The notes under the pieces were generated by a model that was not told the origin of the DNA, made no database searches, and saw only the letters and a list, made by a program, of their open reading frames with translations. A DNA stretch of 64,000 bases from Aromatoleum toluvorans (GTDB taxonomy: Bacteria; Pseudomonadota; Gammaproteobacteria; Burkholderiales; Rhodocyclaceae): positions 186,001 through 250,000 of the forward strand of contig NZ_WTVN01000002.1 of assembly GCF_012910905.1 (NCBI RefSeq), in the 5' to 3' direction. Shown piece after piece: positions 36,209 to 44,311 of this stretch. The position numbers and the translations under genes were made by a program. The stretch's first letter is position 1. Each line of letters begins with the position of its first letter.

Positions 36209-36824
36209 CGTCGTACTCCTTTGCAAGTTGAATGAGAGAGTCGGGTGTGATCGCGCGGGTCAGGTCGCTGTGGTATCGGCCTGAAGCCAGGAGGCGATAG
36301 ACGCTGACGTCGTCACCCAGGACTGCCGAGGCGCCCCTGAAGGTCCGAGCGGGGAGGATCGACAACCGAGTCACGAGGTCGTCGAGTGCGGCGGCGTCCA
36401 ATCGACCTGCGTGGTACGCGAGCCGTTTCAGGTTCTCTAGAAGCGGCTCCGCGCGGATGTGCTCTTCGGTGAGGATCTGGAAGGCGCGCCCGATCCGGTC
36501 GTAGTGCCCCGCAATCGCCTTGAATCGCTGAGTGACGTCCGGCTTCGCGAGCTTTGCGGCCGGTTTGATCTCGACGTGGCGGATCGTTCCGTCGCAAAGC
36601 TGGAGTTCGAAATCCGGAATGTAGAAAAACGAGCCGTCCTCGGTAGAAAACTGCACCCGCTCGGGCTGTTCCCGGAACTCAAGGACGCCTGGCGAAAACT
36701 CGAACAGGTAAATCGCGTCGCGTTCGAGTAGTGATTCCCACGCAACCATGCGGCCCGTCTTTCTTGAGGGGAAGTATCCCCGTACGCGCCGGCCCGAGCG
36801 CGTAACGACTCTACGTACAGCCAT
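36189..36824 (-). CDS. tnsA: TnsA-like endonuclease
   Basis: A 211-residue TnsA-family nuclease with the PD-(D/E)xK active site: Glu in VAWESLLERDAIYLFEF, Asp in FYIPDFELQL and the VEIKP motif (Glu-x-Lys) 17 residues later; the C-terminal half is the TnsC-interaction region. TnsA makes the 5'-strand cuts, giving cut-and-paste rather than replicative transposition together with TnsB. The ATG at 36824 has GGGAGAACCGTC upstream and is preferred to a start 33 bases earlier. First gene of the core operon. Confidence 0.9.
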   Translation of the reverse strand: MAVRRVVTRSGRRVRGYFPSRKTGRMVAWESLLERDAIYLFEFSPGVLEFREQPERVQFSTEDGSFFYIPDFELQLCDGTIRHVEIKPAAKLAKPDVTQRFKAIAGHYDRIGRAFQILTEEHIRAEPLLENLKRLAYHAGRLDAAALDDLVTRLSILPARTFRGASAVLGDDVSVYRLLASGRYHSDLTRAITPDSLIQLAKEYDDATLFF

Positions 36825-37080
36825 GACGGTTCTCCCGGCTGCCAGAATCGTGGACAAGAGATAGCCCGACGATCCTTAGCAGCGCCAAGATTCGCTTCAG
36901 GTACCACCGATTTCAGGCGTAAAGATGCCCGTTTCCGGGTCTTTCACCGAAAGCCAGTAGCTCGAAAAAGTGAAGGGCGGCTTGACGCGAGGGAGAGGAG
37001 CGAACGATACTTTGAGTGCGAATCGAAGGTAGCGTCAGCTGCTTTCCGGAACGGGGCAGGCCGCAAGGTTTGTCCCGTTT

Positions 37081-37503
37081 TTACATTTGAGCGCCCTCCT
37101 TGTGTTTTCGATGGCCGCGGCCACACACGGGATGAGAAGGGGGCGCGAGTTGTCCGCCCAATGCGATGACGTCGCGCATCAGCTTGATTTGCACCGGTTG
37201 CAGGGTTTCAAAGACTTCCCAGAGCTCGTGCATCATCTTGAACAACTCAACTGACGCAGTGTTGGGGACTACGTACTTGCGCTGTGATTCTCGGACGGCT
37301 GCCTGCAGTGCGGCCTGTTCTCCTGCGTCAAGGTCGAATACCTGAATGAGTTTCGCCACGAACTCAATGGTCGGTGGCCCTTTCGTGCCGACCTCGAGAG
37401 CCGATAGATAGCTCTGCTCATACCCCATCTGCACGGCGAGGTCTGCTTGCCGCATGCTGTGATGCATACGCAATTCGCGCAGATAGATGGAGAACGGGCT
37501 CAC
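37081..37503 (-). CDS. XRE-family transcriptional regulator
   Basis: A 140-residue protein with an N-terminal XRE HTH (about 5-65: YLRELRMHHSMRQADLAVQMGYEQSYLSALEVGTKGPPTIEFVAKL) and a helical C-terminal part with a basic tail containing CGRGHRKHK. The start is a GTG without a clear ribosome site. It stands alone, 257 bp upstream of tnsA on the same strand, and could regulate the transposition genes or merely be cargo. Confidence 0.75.
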   Translation of the reverse strand: MSPFSIYLRELRMHHSMRQADLAVQMGYEQSYLSALEVGTKGPPTIEFVAKLIQVFDLDAGEQAALQAAVRESQRKYVVPNTASVELFKMMHELWEVFETLQPVQIKLMRDVIALGGQLAPPSHPVCGRGHRKHKEGAQM

Positions 37504-37630
37504 GACGGTGATTGTGGGTGTCGATGACAGCAGAGAATTTAGCGGATATTCGACGGTATATCAACATAATTGGTTGATTCGTAAAGTAATTTAATAAAAT
37601 CACTTCTGACGTTGGAAATGACCGGGTATC

Positions 37631-38520
37631 TCATAGGTGGGAGTGTGCTCCGCGTCGACTGCGCAGCAAATCATCGAGTCGTTGGTCCTCCAGTCTCTCG
37701 TTTCCCACGTCCGGCCCCCAGTCCAACGGGTCGTTTTCCAACATCGGCGGCGCGTCATGAGAAATCTCGACAATCAGGTTTTGTCGGAAATCGGTGCCCC
37801 CTTCGCCCGGATACCCCTTCGGATTCGCAATAATCCGTGTCGCACCGATGCGGTAGTCGCAAGCGGTATGCGAATGCCCATGCACCCAAAGGGCGGGCTG
37901 ATGCTCCTCGATCAATGCTTCAAGATTGCTGGCATACGCGGCGCTCACCAGATCGGCGCGAAAGCGCGGCGGGATCGACTGGATTGACGGGGCGTGGTGT
38001 GTGACGACCACCGTAGGTCCGTCGTGCGGCTTCGCCAATTCGTTTTCGAGCCATTCGCAGGCGCGCAGGTGAAAGCGCAGTGTGTCTGCGGGCGATAGCA
38101 TGACTTTCGTGGGGCCGTCCTTCACGGCGATGATCTTGCGGTAGTCCGTCATCTCCTGTTCAGCCGTATTCATCGCCTCGGCTCACCGAACAGCTTGAAA
38201 TCGGTCCACAGCGTCGTTCCGAGAAAACGCACTCCGTCGTTGACCGTCGAGCTCTTCTCAAGGAAGAACGAGCCCACGCGCTCGCCTTCGGCGCTCTTGC
38301 CGTGCAACTCGCGCAGCGTAGCCGGGAGACTCTGGCCGTAGAACTCGTGATTGTCCGCCACATAGAGCATCCAGCGGTCACGCCAGCCGCGAAACCGCTT
38401 CCACCCCTTCGTACCGACGTGGATGTCCCCCGCCAGGATCAGCACATCAAGATTGCAATCGGCGGGCTCCCATGGTTCGCCGCATTCAAGGTGCACTTCA
38501 CTCGCGATGTATAGCTTCAT
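37631..38520 (-). pseudogene. Metallophosphoesterase split into two overlapping frames
   Basis: Two minus-strand frames, 38520-38170 (116 residues) and 38173-37631 (180 residues), together make one calcineurin-type phosphoesterase: MKLYIASEVHLE, LILAGDIHVG, NHEFYG, GVRFLGTTLWTDFKLFGEPR | MTDYRKI, THHAPS, and WVHGHSHTACDYRIG. They meet at an ATGA overlap. Two motif positions are altered: SEVHLE instead of S-D-x-H-x-E (metal-binding Asp replaced by Glu), and ADNHEFY instead of GNHEFY. Either this is a decaying gene broken by a one-base shift, or a split two-subunit form coupled by the overlap. I favour decay. Confidence 0.7.
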
Positions 38521-38629
38521 GCGCGGTTGTTCAGGGGCTCCTTAAGTCAAACAGGAAAGGCGGTTCTGCTCCCATCTATTCAACCGTTCGGGAACATAGG
38601 TTGATTTGTCGCGGAGGTGGTTTCTATGG

Positions 38630-41600
38630 TCAAGACGATGCTCTTTGCATCCAAGCGCTAAGGATCGCTTCACCATCCCGTTCAATTTTGCTAACTAATG
38701 TCGCTCGGCGAGCGCTTACGTGCTCTCGATGCGCGCGCTCTACCAAGACCGCTAAGGCGGCATGGGAAGCCTCCGCAGCATCGAACTTGGGCAAGTTCAT
38801 GTGCTTAAAGATGTTGCCCACTTGGATCGAGACGTTGTGGCTCTCTACCCATTCCCGAACCGCCGGGGTGTTGAGCAGGCCACATAGAAAATAGGCGGGC
38901 CCCTTCTCGTCGAACGCGGCGAAGTAAACCTTGTGGTCGGGCACATACGGCCGGCGGCCGATCGTCGGCACGTCAGCGTGGCCGGCCACGGCGGCGTAGA
39001 AGCGGCTGGACATTTCGGGCCATACAACCTTCCATGGCTGGAAGGTGTAATCGCCCACATTATAGATTGCGTAGTAGGGTGCGCCTTTCATTTGGCGGCG
39101 GTAGGTGGAGCGGTCGCTCAAGAGCGCCTTGTAGCGCGCAAACCACGCCCGCGTTTTGGCGAGCGCTGCGCTATTCATCGCCGTTTGAGCGGACTTGTAG
39201 TCGTCGTAGCCGATGCCGCGGTTGGGGACAAAGGCGTATAGGCTTTCGTCCGCGCGCTTCGGATCAGACAAACGCAGGTAACACGCCTCGAAATCGCCAG
39301 CGCCCTTGATCAAGGGATAGAGCAAATCGGCTTCCACCCACGCGGTTTTTGCGGCCCCGATTTTCTTCTTGCCAGCATCCGGCTGGCTGAGAATCTGAAC
39401 TGAGTCGCTGTTGACGTTGACGATTGGCACAAAGTAGACCCCATTGAGGTCGGTGGTAATACCCTTGCGTCCAGCCACCCAGGCGCACGTACCGGCGAGC
39501 GTTTGCAGGGATTGATAGCGCCCCTCGGCGAGCACGGCCCACGGGGAGCCGAGTTCGTTCACCGGTGCCGCCTCGTGGACCGTGACAGTGGTCCTGGCCC
39601 GTACCTCCGGCAACGTGAGACCCACCGGAATCGTCCTCGATTCGCCGGGCACACTTTTCCACAAACGGTAGGGAATCGGATAGACTCCAGGGGTCTTTGC
39701 CTTGTCGAACACGGCGACGACGGTATGGTTCGTCGCGTCCGCGAATGGTTTGAGGGCCTTCATGTCATCGACACTGACGGGTCGTAGGTGCAGCGTTTTC
39801 GGGTCGCTCGGCACCAGCTGAAAGTTGCGGAATCCTGCAGACGACGGGTTCTTGAAGATCTCCCCGCGAATCACAAACGCCAACCGACCGGTGGATTTGA
39901 GCCACTTGTCCGCCGTCGTGTAGGTAATCATCGCTGAAATGTCCAGCTCGTTGCCTCCGTGCCGCTTGTTCTTTGAGAAGATGCCATAGTGTTCGCAGGT
40001 GGGTTTAACCCGCTCCCGGTAGGTATCCGGCAGCTTGGACCAGCGCACCCAAGGCGGATTTCCCACGATGCAGTCGAATCGATCAGCGGTCGCCGACCAG
40101 AAGAAGTTGCGCACGATTCGGAACCAGATGCCGTTCCATTTCTCGCGATGGAGGTTGAGAATTTGGGTATAAGTGTGGCTCAGGGGTGCGCGCCATTCCG
40201 TTGCCTCTGATGAGGTAAGCAATCCGGCAGCAAGGAGCCGCTCTTCGGTCTGCGTGTACTCCAAATTCTCTTCGACATCCTCGCCCATCTGCGCGAAGAC
40301 CTGATCCAACCGCTTCCGATTGAATACCAGGGATGATGGCAACTCGATCTCCAACCCCGCAAACTGGCTGCCGATGCGGTAGTGGAACACAGGTTGTCCC
40401 TTGGCCGGGTCCGGCGCGGGCGAGTAGATCGCATCGGCGAGCAGTACCGGAATCTCCAAAGCATGACCGGGGGCAGCCTTGAGGAGGTCCGCGATCTCCA
40501 TCAGGAAATTGACCCGCGCGGTCTGTACCGCCAGCGGGTTCAGGTCGAAGCCCCAGACTGATGTGCAGACATGCTCAAGAATACGGGCGGCATCCCAGTT
40601 GGCCTTGGCCGCCTCCTCGCGAATCAATCGGATCAGCACGACTAGGAAAGCGCCGGAACCGCAGGTCGGATCTAGCACCCGTTTCGTAAGCCAGGCGCCA
40701 CGCCGGGCCTTTTCGACGGTGAAGTCCACCAACCAGTCTGGCGTGTAGAACTCACCCAAGCTCTGTCGCAGCTTGCCGGGCACCAAGTCTTGATAGAGGT
40801 CGCGCAATACGTCGCGGGTGTGCGTCAGGCGATCAGTGCGGTAGAGCGACAAAGCCGCTAGGATACCCCGCAATGCTGCGACCAGTTCGGCCTGGTGAGC
40901 ACCCTCGCGGGCAACGTCAAGATACCAACTGAAGATCGCCTCCTCGACAAATCCATGGATGCCGGCTTGCTGGAAAATGCCTGCCCGCTCGATGTCCGTC
41001 GATAGCATATCCAGCAATGCACTAGGGGCCAACACCGTTGCCATTGCTTGTGCCGGCTGCCGGAGGGTCGTGAGGCCGTGGGCCGACACGATTTCCGCGG
41101 CGAGAAGCTTGATGAGGAGCGAGTTGTAGGAGTGGATGACGAACAGCCGGCCCGACATGGCTTCGTGTTCCGCTCCTCGCCAAACGAATCCGATCTCGCG
41201 GTTGACGGCTTCAGCTTGTAGTACGGACATGTCGGCTACTTGACCGTAAAGCGTGCGCCACTCCTCGAACAGCATCTTGATCTTGGAATTGCCAGGCCGG
41301 GCCAGTTCGTCGGCCAAGGCGTCGGACATGGCTTGCATGAGCGCACGACCATGGGACGAACCATGGCCGAAGTCGGCCATCAGATGGTCTACTGTGATTG
41401 CACGGCGTGTATCGGCCTGAATCGCCTGGGCGACCAAGCGCACCGCATACTCGGAGAAGGGAATGAGGTGCTGCGTGTGAATCACCCCGTCGCGCACCTG
41501 CGCGAAACAGACATGATCGCCGTCGATCGCAATGCCGATGTAGTCGTCCGGGGCGATGCCTGATTTTTCTGACTCGCGCAGCACATAGTCCAGGAGCTGC

Positions 41601-41848
41601 TTCTCGGTCGCCTTCCTGAAGGCAGCGCTGGTCTTCTTTCCCTTGAAGAGCCCAGGCGCCTTAAACTCAATAATGACGTTGTTGTAGCTACTATCCTTGT
41701 CCGCCCGCTCGGCGTCGAAATGAACGCCGAGCGCCGTTTCAAGCGCGGATACCCAGGCGATGCGAACTTCCTCTTCGCCCTGCCAGGGCCGGCTGCGCTT
41801 GGCCGCGATATGTAGGTATGCGGTCTCTAGTGCTGCGGTATTAGACAT
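38630..41848 (-). CDS. Single-chain type IIG-like restriction-modification enzyme (N6-adenine methylase)
   Basis: A 1072-residue protein. The N-terminus (about 40-110) has a PD-(D/E)xK-like nuclease pattern ending NNVIIEFKAPG (Glu-x-Lys). A helical connector follows. The gamma-class N6-adenine methyltransferase core has FYTPDWLVDF and DPTCGSGAFLV (motif I, about 393) and IVGNPPWVRW (motif IV, about 598). The C-terminal 350 residues look like a target-recognition region. Cleavage and methylation would thus reside in one chain, as in Eco57I/MmeI-type enzymes; a type I-like methylase with a separate nuclease is less likely since none is adjacent. A small HTH gene lies 106 bp upstream. Confidence 0.85.
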   Translation of the reverse strand: MSNTAALETAYLHIAAKRSRPWQGEEEVRIAWVSALETALGVHFDAERADKDSSYNNVIIEFKAPGLFKGKKTSAAFRKATEKQLLDYVLRESEKSGIAPDDYIGIAIDGDHVCFAQVRDGVIHTQHLIPFSEYAVRLVAQAIQADTRRAITVDHLMADFGHGSSHGRALMQAMSDALADELARPGNSKIKMLFEEWRTLYGQVADMSVLQAEAVNREIGFVWRGAEHEAMSGRLFVIHSYNSLLIKLLAAEIVSAHGLTTLRQPAQAMATVLAPSALLDMLSTDIERAGIFQQAGIHGFVEEAIFSWYLDVAREGAHQAELVAALRGILAALSLYRTDRLTHTRDVLRDLYQDLVPGKLRQSLGEFYTPDWLVDFTVEKARRGAWLTKRVLDPTCGSGAFLVVLIRLIREEAAKANWDAARILEHVCTSVWGFDLNPLAVQTARVNFLMEIADLLKAAPGHALEIPVLLADAIYSPAPDPAKGQPVFHYRIGSQFAGLEIELPSSLVFNRKRLDQVFAQMGEDVEENLEYTQTEERLLAAGLLTSSEATEWRAPLSHTYTQILNLHREKWNGIWFRIVRNFFWSATADRFDCIVGNPPWVRWSKLPDTYRERVKPTCEHYGIFSKNKRHGGNELDISAMITYTTADKWLKSTGRLAFVIRGEIFKNPSSAGFRNFQLVPSDPKTLHLRPVSVDDMKALKPFADATNHTVVAVFDKAKTPGVYPIPYRLWKSVPGESRTIPVGLTLPEVRARTTVTVHEAAPVNELGSPWAVLAEGRYQSLQTLAGTCAWVAGRKGITTDLNGVYFVPIVNVNSDSVQILSQPDAGKKKIGAAKTAWVEADLLYPLIKGAGDFEACYLRLSDPKRADESLYAFVPNRGIGYDDYKSAQTAMNSAALAKTRAWFARYKALLSDRSTYRRQMKGAPYYAIYNVGDYTFQPWKVVWPEMSSRFYAAVAGHADVPTIGRRPYVPDHKVYFAAFDEKGPAYFLCGLLNTPAVREWVESHNVSIQVGNIFKHMNLPKFDAAEASHAALAVLVERAHREHVSARRATLVSKIERDGEAILSAWMQRASS

Positions 41849-41954
41849 TCTGAAAATCCTGTTGCGCGTTCGTCCGAAATTTAGGGGGCGAGCGTATGCA
41901 CAACCTGCCGATTTCGTTGGTTTCCTCGCCCGACGCTCTCCGACTCCGACGAGC

Positions 41955-42272
41955 TCAGTGCGACTGTTTGGTTGGGCCGTCTTCCTTGAAACGGTCCAAC
42001 TCCCGTGCCGGGTTGCCCCCGAAACGCCCGTTTTTTCCCGCCCCCCGAGGCTTCTTGGATGCGATGTCGATGCGTGATAGCACGACCCGGTAGTCGATTC
42101 CCTGATCCGCCATCTCGCCTAGCAACGCCGCGATCACCGCGAGATGCGAGGGCACCTCACCCCGCTTGGCATAGTTGGAGAGCGAGATCCGGTTCATGCG
42201 GACCAGTTCGGCGAAGGCCTTGATCGTCAGCCCCGCCTTGCCGACATGTCGCTGAAATTCAACATAGGTCAT
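41955..42272 (-). CDS. Small HTH protein, possible controller of the restriction-modification gene
   Basis: A 105-residue protein with an XRE-like HTH (about 10-50: KAGLTIKAFAELVRMNRISLSNYAKRGEVPSHLAVIAALLGEMAD) and a basic, disordered tail. The ATG at 42272 is where family-like sequence begins; longer starts (up to 42347) are possible but AT-rich. It is directly upstream of and co-oriented with the type IIG-like gene, as controller (C) proteins are, so it probably times expression of the enzyme. Confidence 0.7.
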   Translation of the reverse strand: MTYVEFQRHVGKAGLTIKAFAELVRMNRISLSNYAKRGEVPSHLAVIAALLGEMADQGIDYRVVLSRIDIASKKPRGAGKNGRFGGNPARELDRFKEDGPTKQSH

Positions 42273-42599
42273 GGAACACATCATAACATTATGATTCGAC
42301 GACATTAATAAATTAATAGAAAAAATAAAAAAATGTTTGATAGTCATGAATTAGTGTCTAACGGTGATCGCAGTCATTAAATAATGACTGCGCTAGGTGT
42401 ATGATCGCCAGCAGTTCGAGTTGAGATGTACAAATATACAGCTAGATGGTCGGCCGCACCATGAAATGAGGCGAGTCGAGTTTTAACCGGGGCCGTCGAT
42501 TCCGAGTTTTCCAAGCGCAACGGGATCGGACCGAAGGGCGCGGCTGCGTTGGAATCGGTGTACTAGGTTGGTTTGCCGCCGGCCCGCCGGAGTAGATGC

Positions 42600-42880
42600 A
42601 GCCGCGACGAAAGTTGCTCACGGGCTCCGCTCCGTGGTCCGCTAGTCCAAGCTCATCGTCCACCAGTACAAGATGTGCTCGGCAATCTTCACGCCAACGC
42701 TCGTCATCATCGTCGATTGCGATCCATGACCTGAGTCTGTGACGAGCAGCGTACTGCAGTACCTGCTCGCAGTGGCTCCTCGCGATCCACGCCTGCTGGT
42801 CCATTCGGCTGTGCCAGGTCGCGCCCACAACGCGCGCCGCGACATCGTGTGGTCAACGCGGAATCCCGCTTTGAATCGCC
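42600..42880 (-). pseudogene. HAD-domain protein fragment
   Basis: On the minus strand the segment VVGATWHSRMDQQAWIARSHCEQVLQYAARHRLRSWIAIDDDDERW...HLVLVDDELGL matches the C-terminal half of small HAD-domain proteins often seen on mobile elements. The N-terminal half with the nucleophile motif is missing, and the downstream frame runs into unrelated sequence. Treated as a relic. Confidence 0.5.
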
Positions 42881-42940
42881 CTGTCCGCGCCAGGCCGATC
42901 TGTCAGGGGAGCGATCAATGACTTTAGCAAGTGTTGAAAG

Positions 42941-42990
42941 TTGCTTTTACATTTTACAAATTAGCGCGACATTGTAAAATGTAAAAGCAA
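42941..42990. promoter_or_regulatory. Perfect 19-bp inverted repeat upstream of the pPIWI-RE island
   Basis: Two perfectly complementary 19-bp arms, TTGCTTTTACATTTTACAA (42941-42959) and its reverse complement (42972-42990), are separated by 12 bp and end 19 bp before the first gene. The AT-rich arms likely overlap the promoter. The adjacent gene encodes an HTH, making autoregulation the simplest explanation; a transcribed hairpin in the 5' leader is the alternative. Confidence 0.75.
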
Positions 42991-43009
42991 ATGTAACGCC
43001 GGGGGTACG

Positions 43010-44311
43010 ATGTTCGCAGTGAGGCTGCAACAGCTAGTCGGTGGTGCGATCCGAGGATGGAAGATCCGGGCTGCGGCGTTCCTAGGGATCACGCGACCCA
43101 CCCTCGACCGGTATCTGCGATACGAAGCGGAAGGTCGCTTATCGGCCATTCCTGAGGCCATTCTCGCCAAGGTCGGCATCCATGCCGACGGGGAGGCTGC
43201 GACGGCGCCCCCGCGGCACGAAGCCGGCGGATCGCCTTACGACATGGTCAATCTCCTTGCGGCCGGTCTTTGCCGACTTCAAGAGCACGTTGATCAACAC
43301 GGGCATATTCAGGCGCCGTACCCCGAGGCGCTTCTCCGGGGCTTCAATCTTGCGGCCGCCCTGAACATCGAGCGGGGCACGTCCTATCCGGTCGATCTGG
43401 CGTCGCTCGTCCGTAATGCCATGAGCCCGATCTTTGAGTGGTGTCCGGAATATGGCGATGGTCAAGAGAGCGAGAGCTTCTTCGCCTCCCTCTTGATAGA
43501 GGCAGGAGCAGTGACCCCCGACTGCATCTCCATGGCGGGACTCGCTGAAGCCGACGCGGAGGAGATGTTCTACCAGCGGCTGATCGCGGCGTGCTCTGAG
43601 ATCGACGAGGCCCACGGTCAGGCGTTCTACAGCGAATGGCGCCGTGCTGTCATTGAAAATCCGGTTGCGGAGTCTCATGCGGTCTTTCTCGTTCGGTACG
43701 AGACCTTGCGGGCGTGGACCTCGATGACCAGGCAACTCGTGGATTTTTTCTATGAGCGCATCCCGGAGATCCATGCCGAGGATGGAAAGATTGCGTTGTG
43801 TCCGCTTAGTGGTACCCGCCTTAGAAAAAACAGGAATCGGTGGGCGACAGAAATGCGCGACCCTGCGGCGGAGAAGATGCTTCGGGAGAGGGGCCCGAGG
43901 TACATCGATCACACGCCCGCGACCCTCGAACTGAAGCGACCCGTGAGGGTATTCTGGGCGCTGCCGGGGTGGCATGAACTACGGCTTCACGAGGCCGTAA
44001 TGGAACGCGGTTGGAAGTCGCTCCTTTGGCCCGAGTTCGACAAGTATGATCTCTTGGTGTCGCGGCCGGGGAAAACGCGATTCGCCATTGATGTGAAGGA
44101 CCACCTTTCGCCACTTTCGCTGGCGAGATCCTTGGGGAATGTCGAGCGGCGCCGAAGACAAAAGCGCGTTCTTGTGATTCCAGATTATCTCCGTGAACGA
44201 CTTCCGCTCTACAAGACGGTCTTCCGTCGTGCCAGGCGTTCGGCGTTGATGGAGCCGGAAGTCATCATGACGGTCTCCGAGTTCCTTGATGTGCTCGAGG
44301 GGCAAGAATGA
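43010..44311 (+). CDS. pPIWI-RE island HTH-restriction-endonuclease-fold protein
   Basis: A 433-residue protein: N-terminal HTH (about 20-60, AAAFLGITRPTLDRYLRYEAEGRLSAIPEAILAKVG), a helical middle, and a C-terminal PD-(D/E)xK nuclease fold (about 330-400: LLWPEFDKYDLLVSRPGKTRFAIDVKDH, with the D...DxK core). This matches the REase-fold partner of pPIWI-RE three-gene islands described by Burroughs, Iyer and Aravind. Its stop overlaps the helicase start by 4 bp. It probably nicks or cuts DNA selected by the PIWI protein and may repress the operon through its HTH. Confidence 0.8.
   Translation: MFAVRLQQLVGGAIRGWKIRAAAFLGITRPTLDRYLRYEAEGRLSAIPEAILAKVGIHADGEAATAPPRHEAGGSPYDMVNLLAAGLCRLQEHVDQHGHIQAPYPEALLRGFNLAAALNIERGTSYPVDLASLVRNAMSPIFEWCPEYGDGQESESFFASLLIEAGAVTPDCISMAGLAEADAEEMFYQRLIAACSEIDEAHGQAFYSEWRRAVIENPVAESHAVFLVRYETLRAWTSMTRQLVDFFYERIPEIHAEDGKIALCPLSGTRLRKNRNRWATEMRDPAAEKMLRERGPRYIDHTPATLELKRPVRVFWALPGWHELRLHEAVMERGWKSLLWPEFDKYDLLVSRPGKTRFAIDVKDHLSPLSLARSLGNVERRRRQKRVLVIPDYLRERLPLYKTVFRRARRSALMEPEVIMTVSEFLDVLEGQE

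Noticed and set aside
31399-36824. CRISPR-associated transposon (CAST).
   Set aside because: No Cas12k, Cascade genes or CRISPR repeats anywhere in the window, and the TniQ is of TnsD size.
36845-37080. Right transposon end next to tnsA, as in Tn7.
   Set aside because: No TnsB-like repeats or TGT/ACA terminus matching the left end could be seen here; the true match lies at 56052-56077 with a duplicated target.
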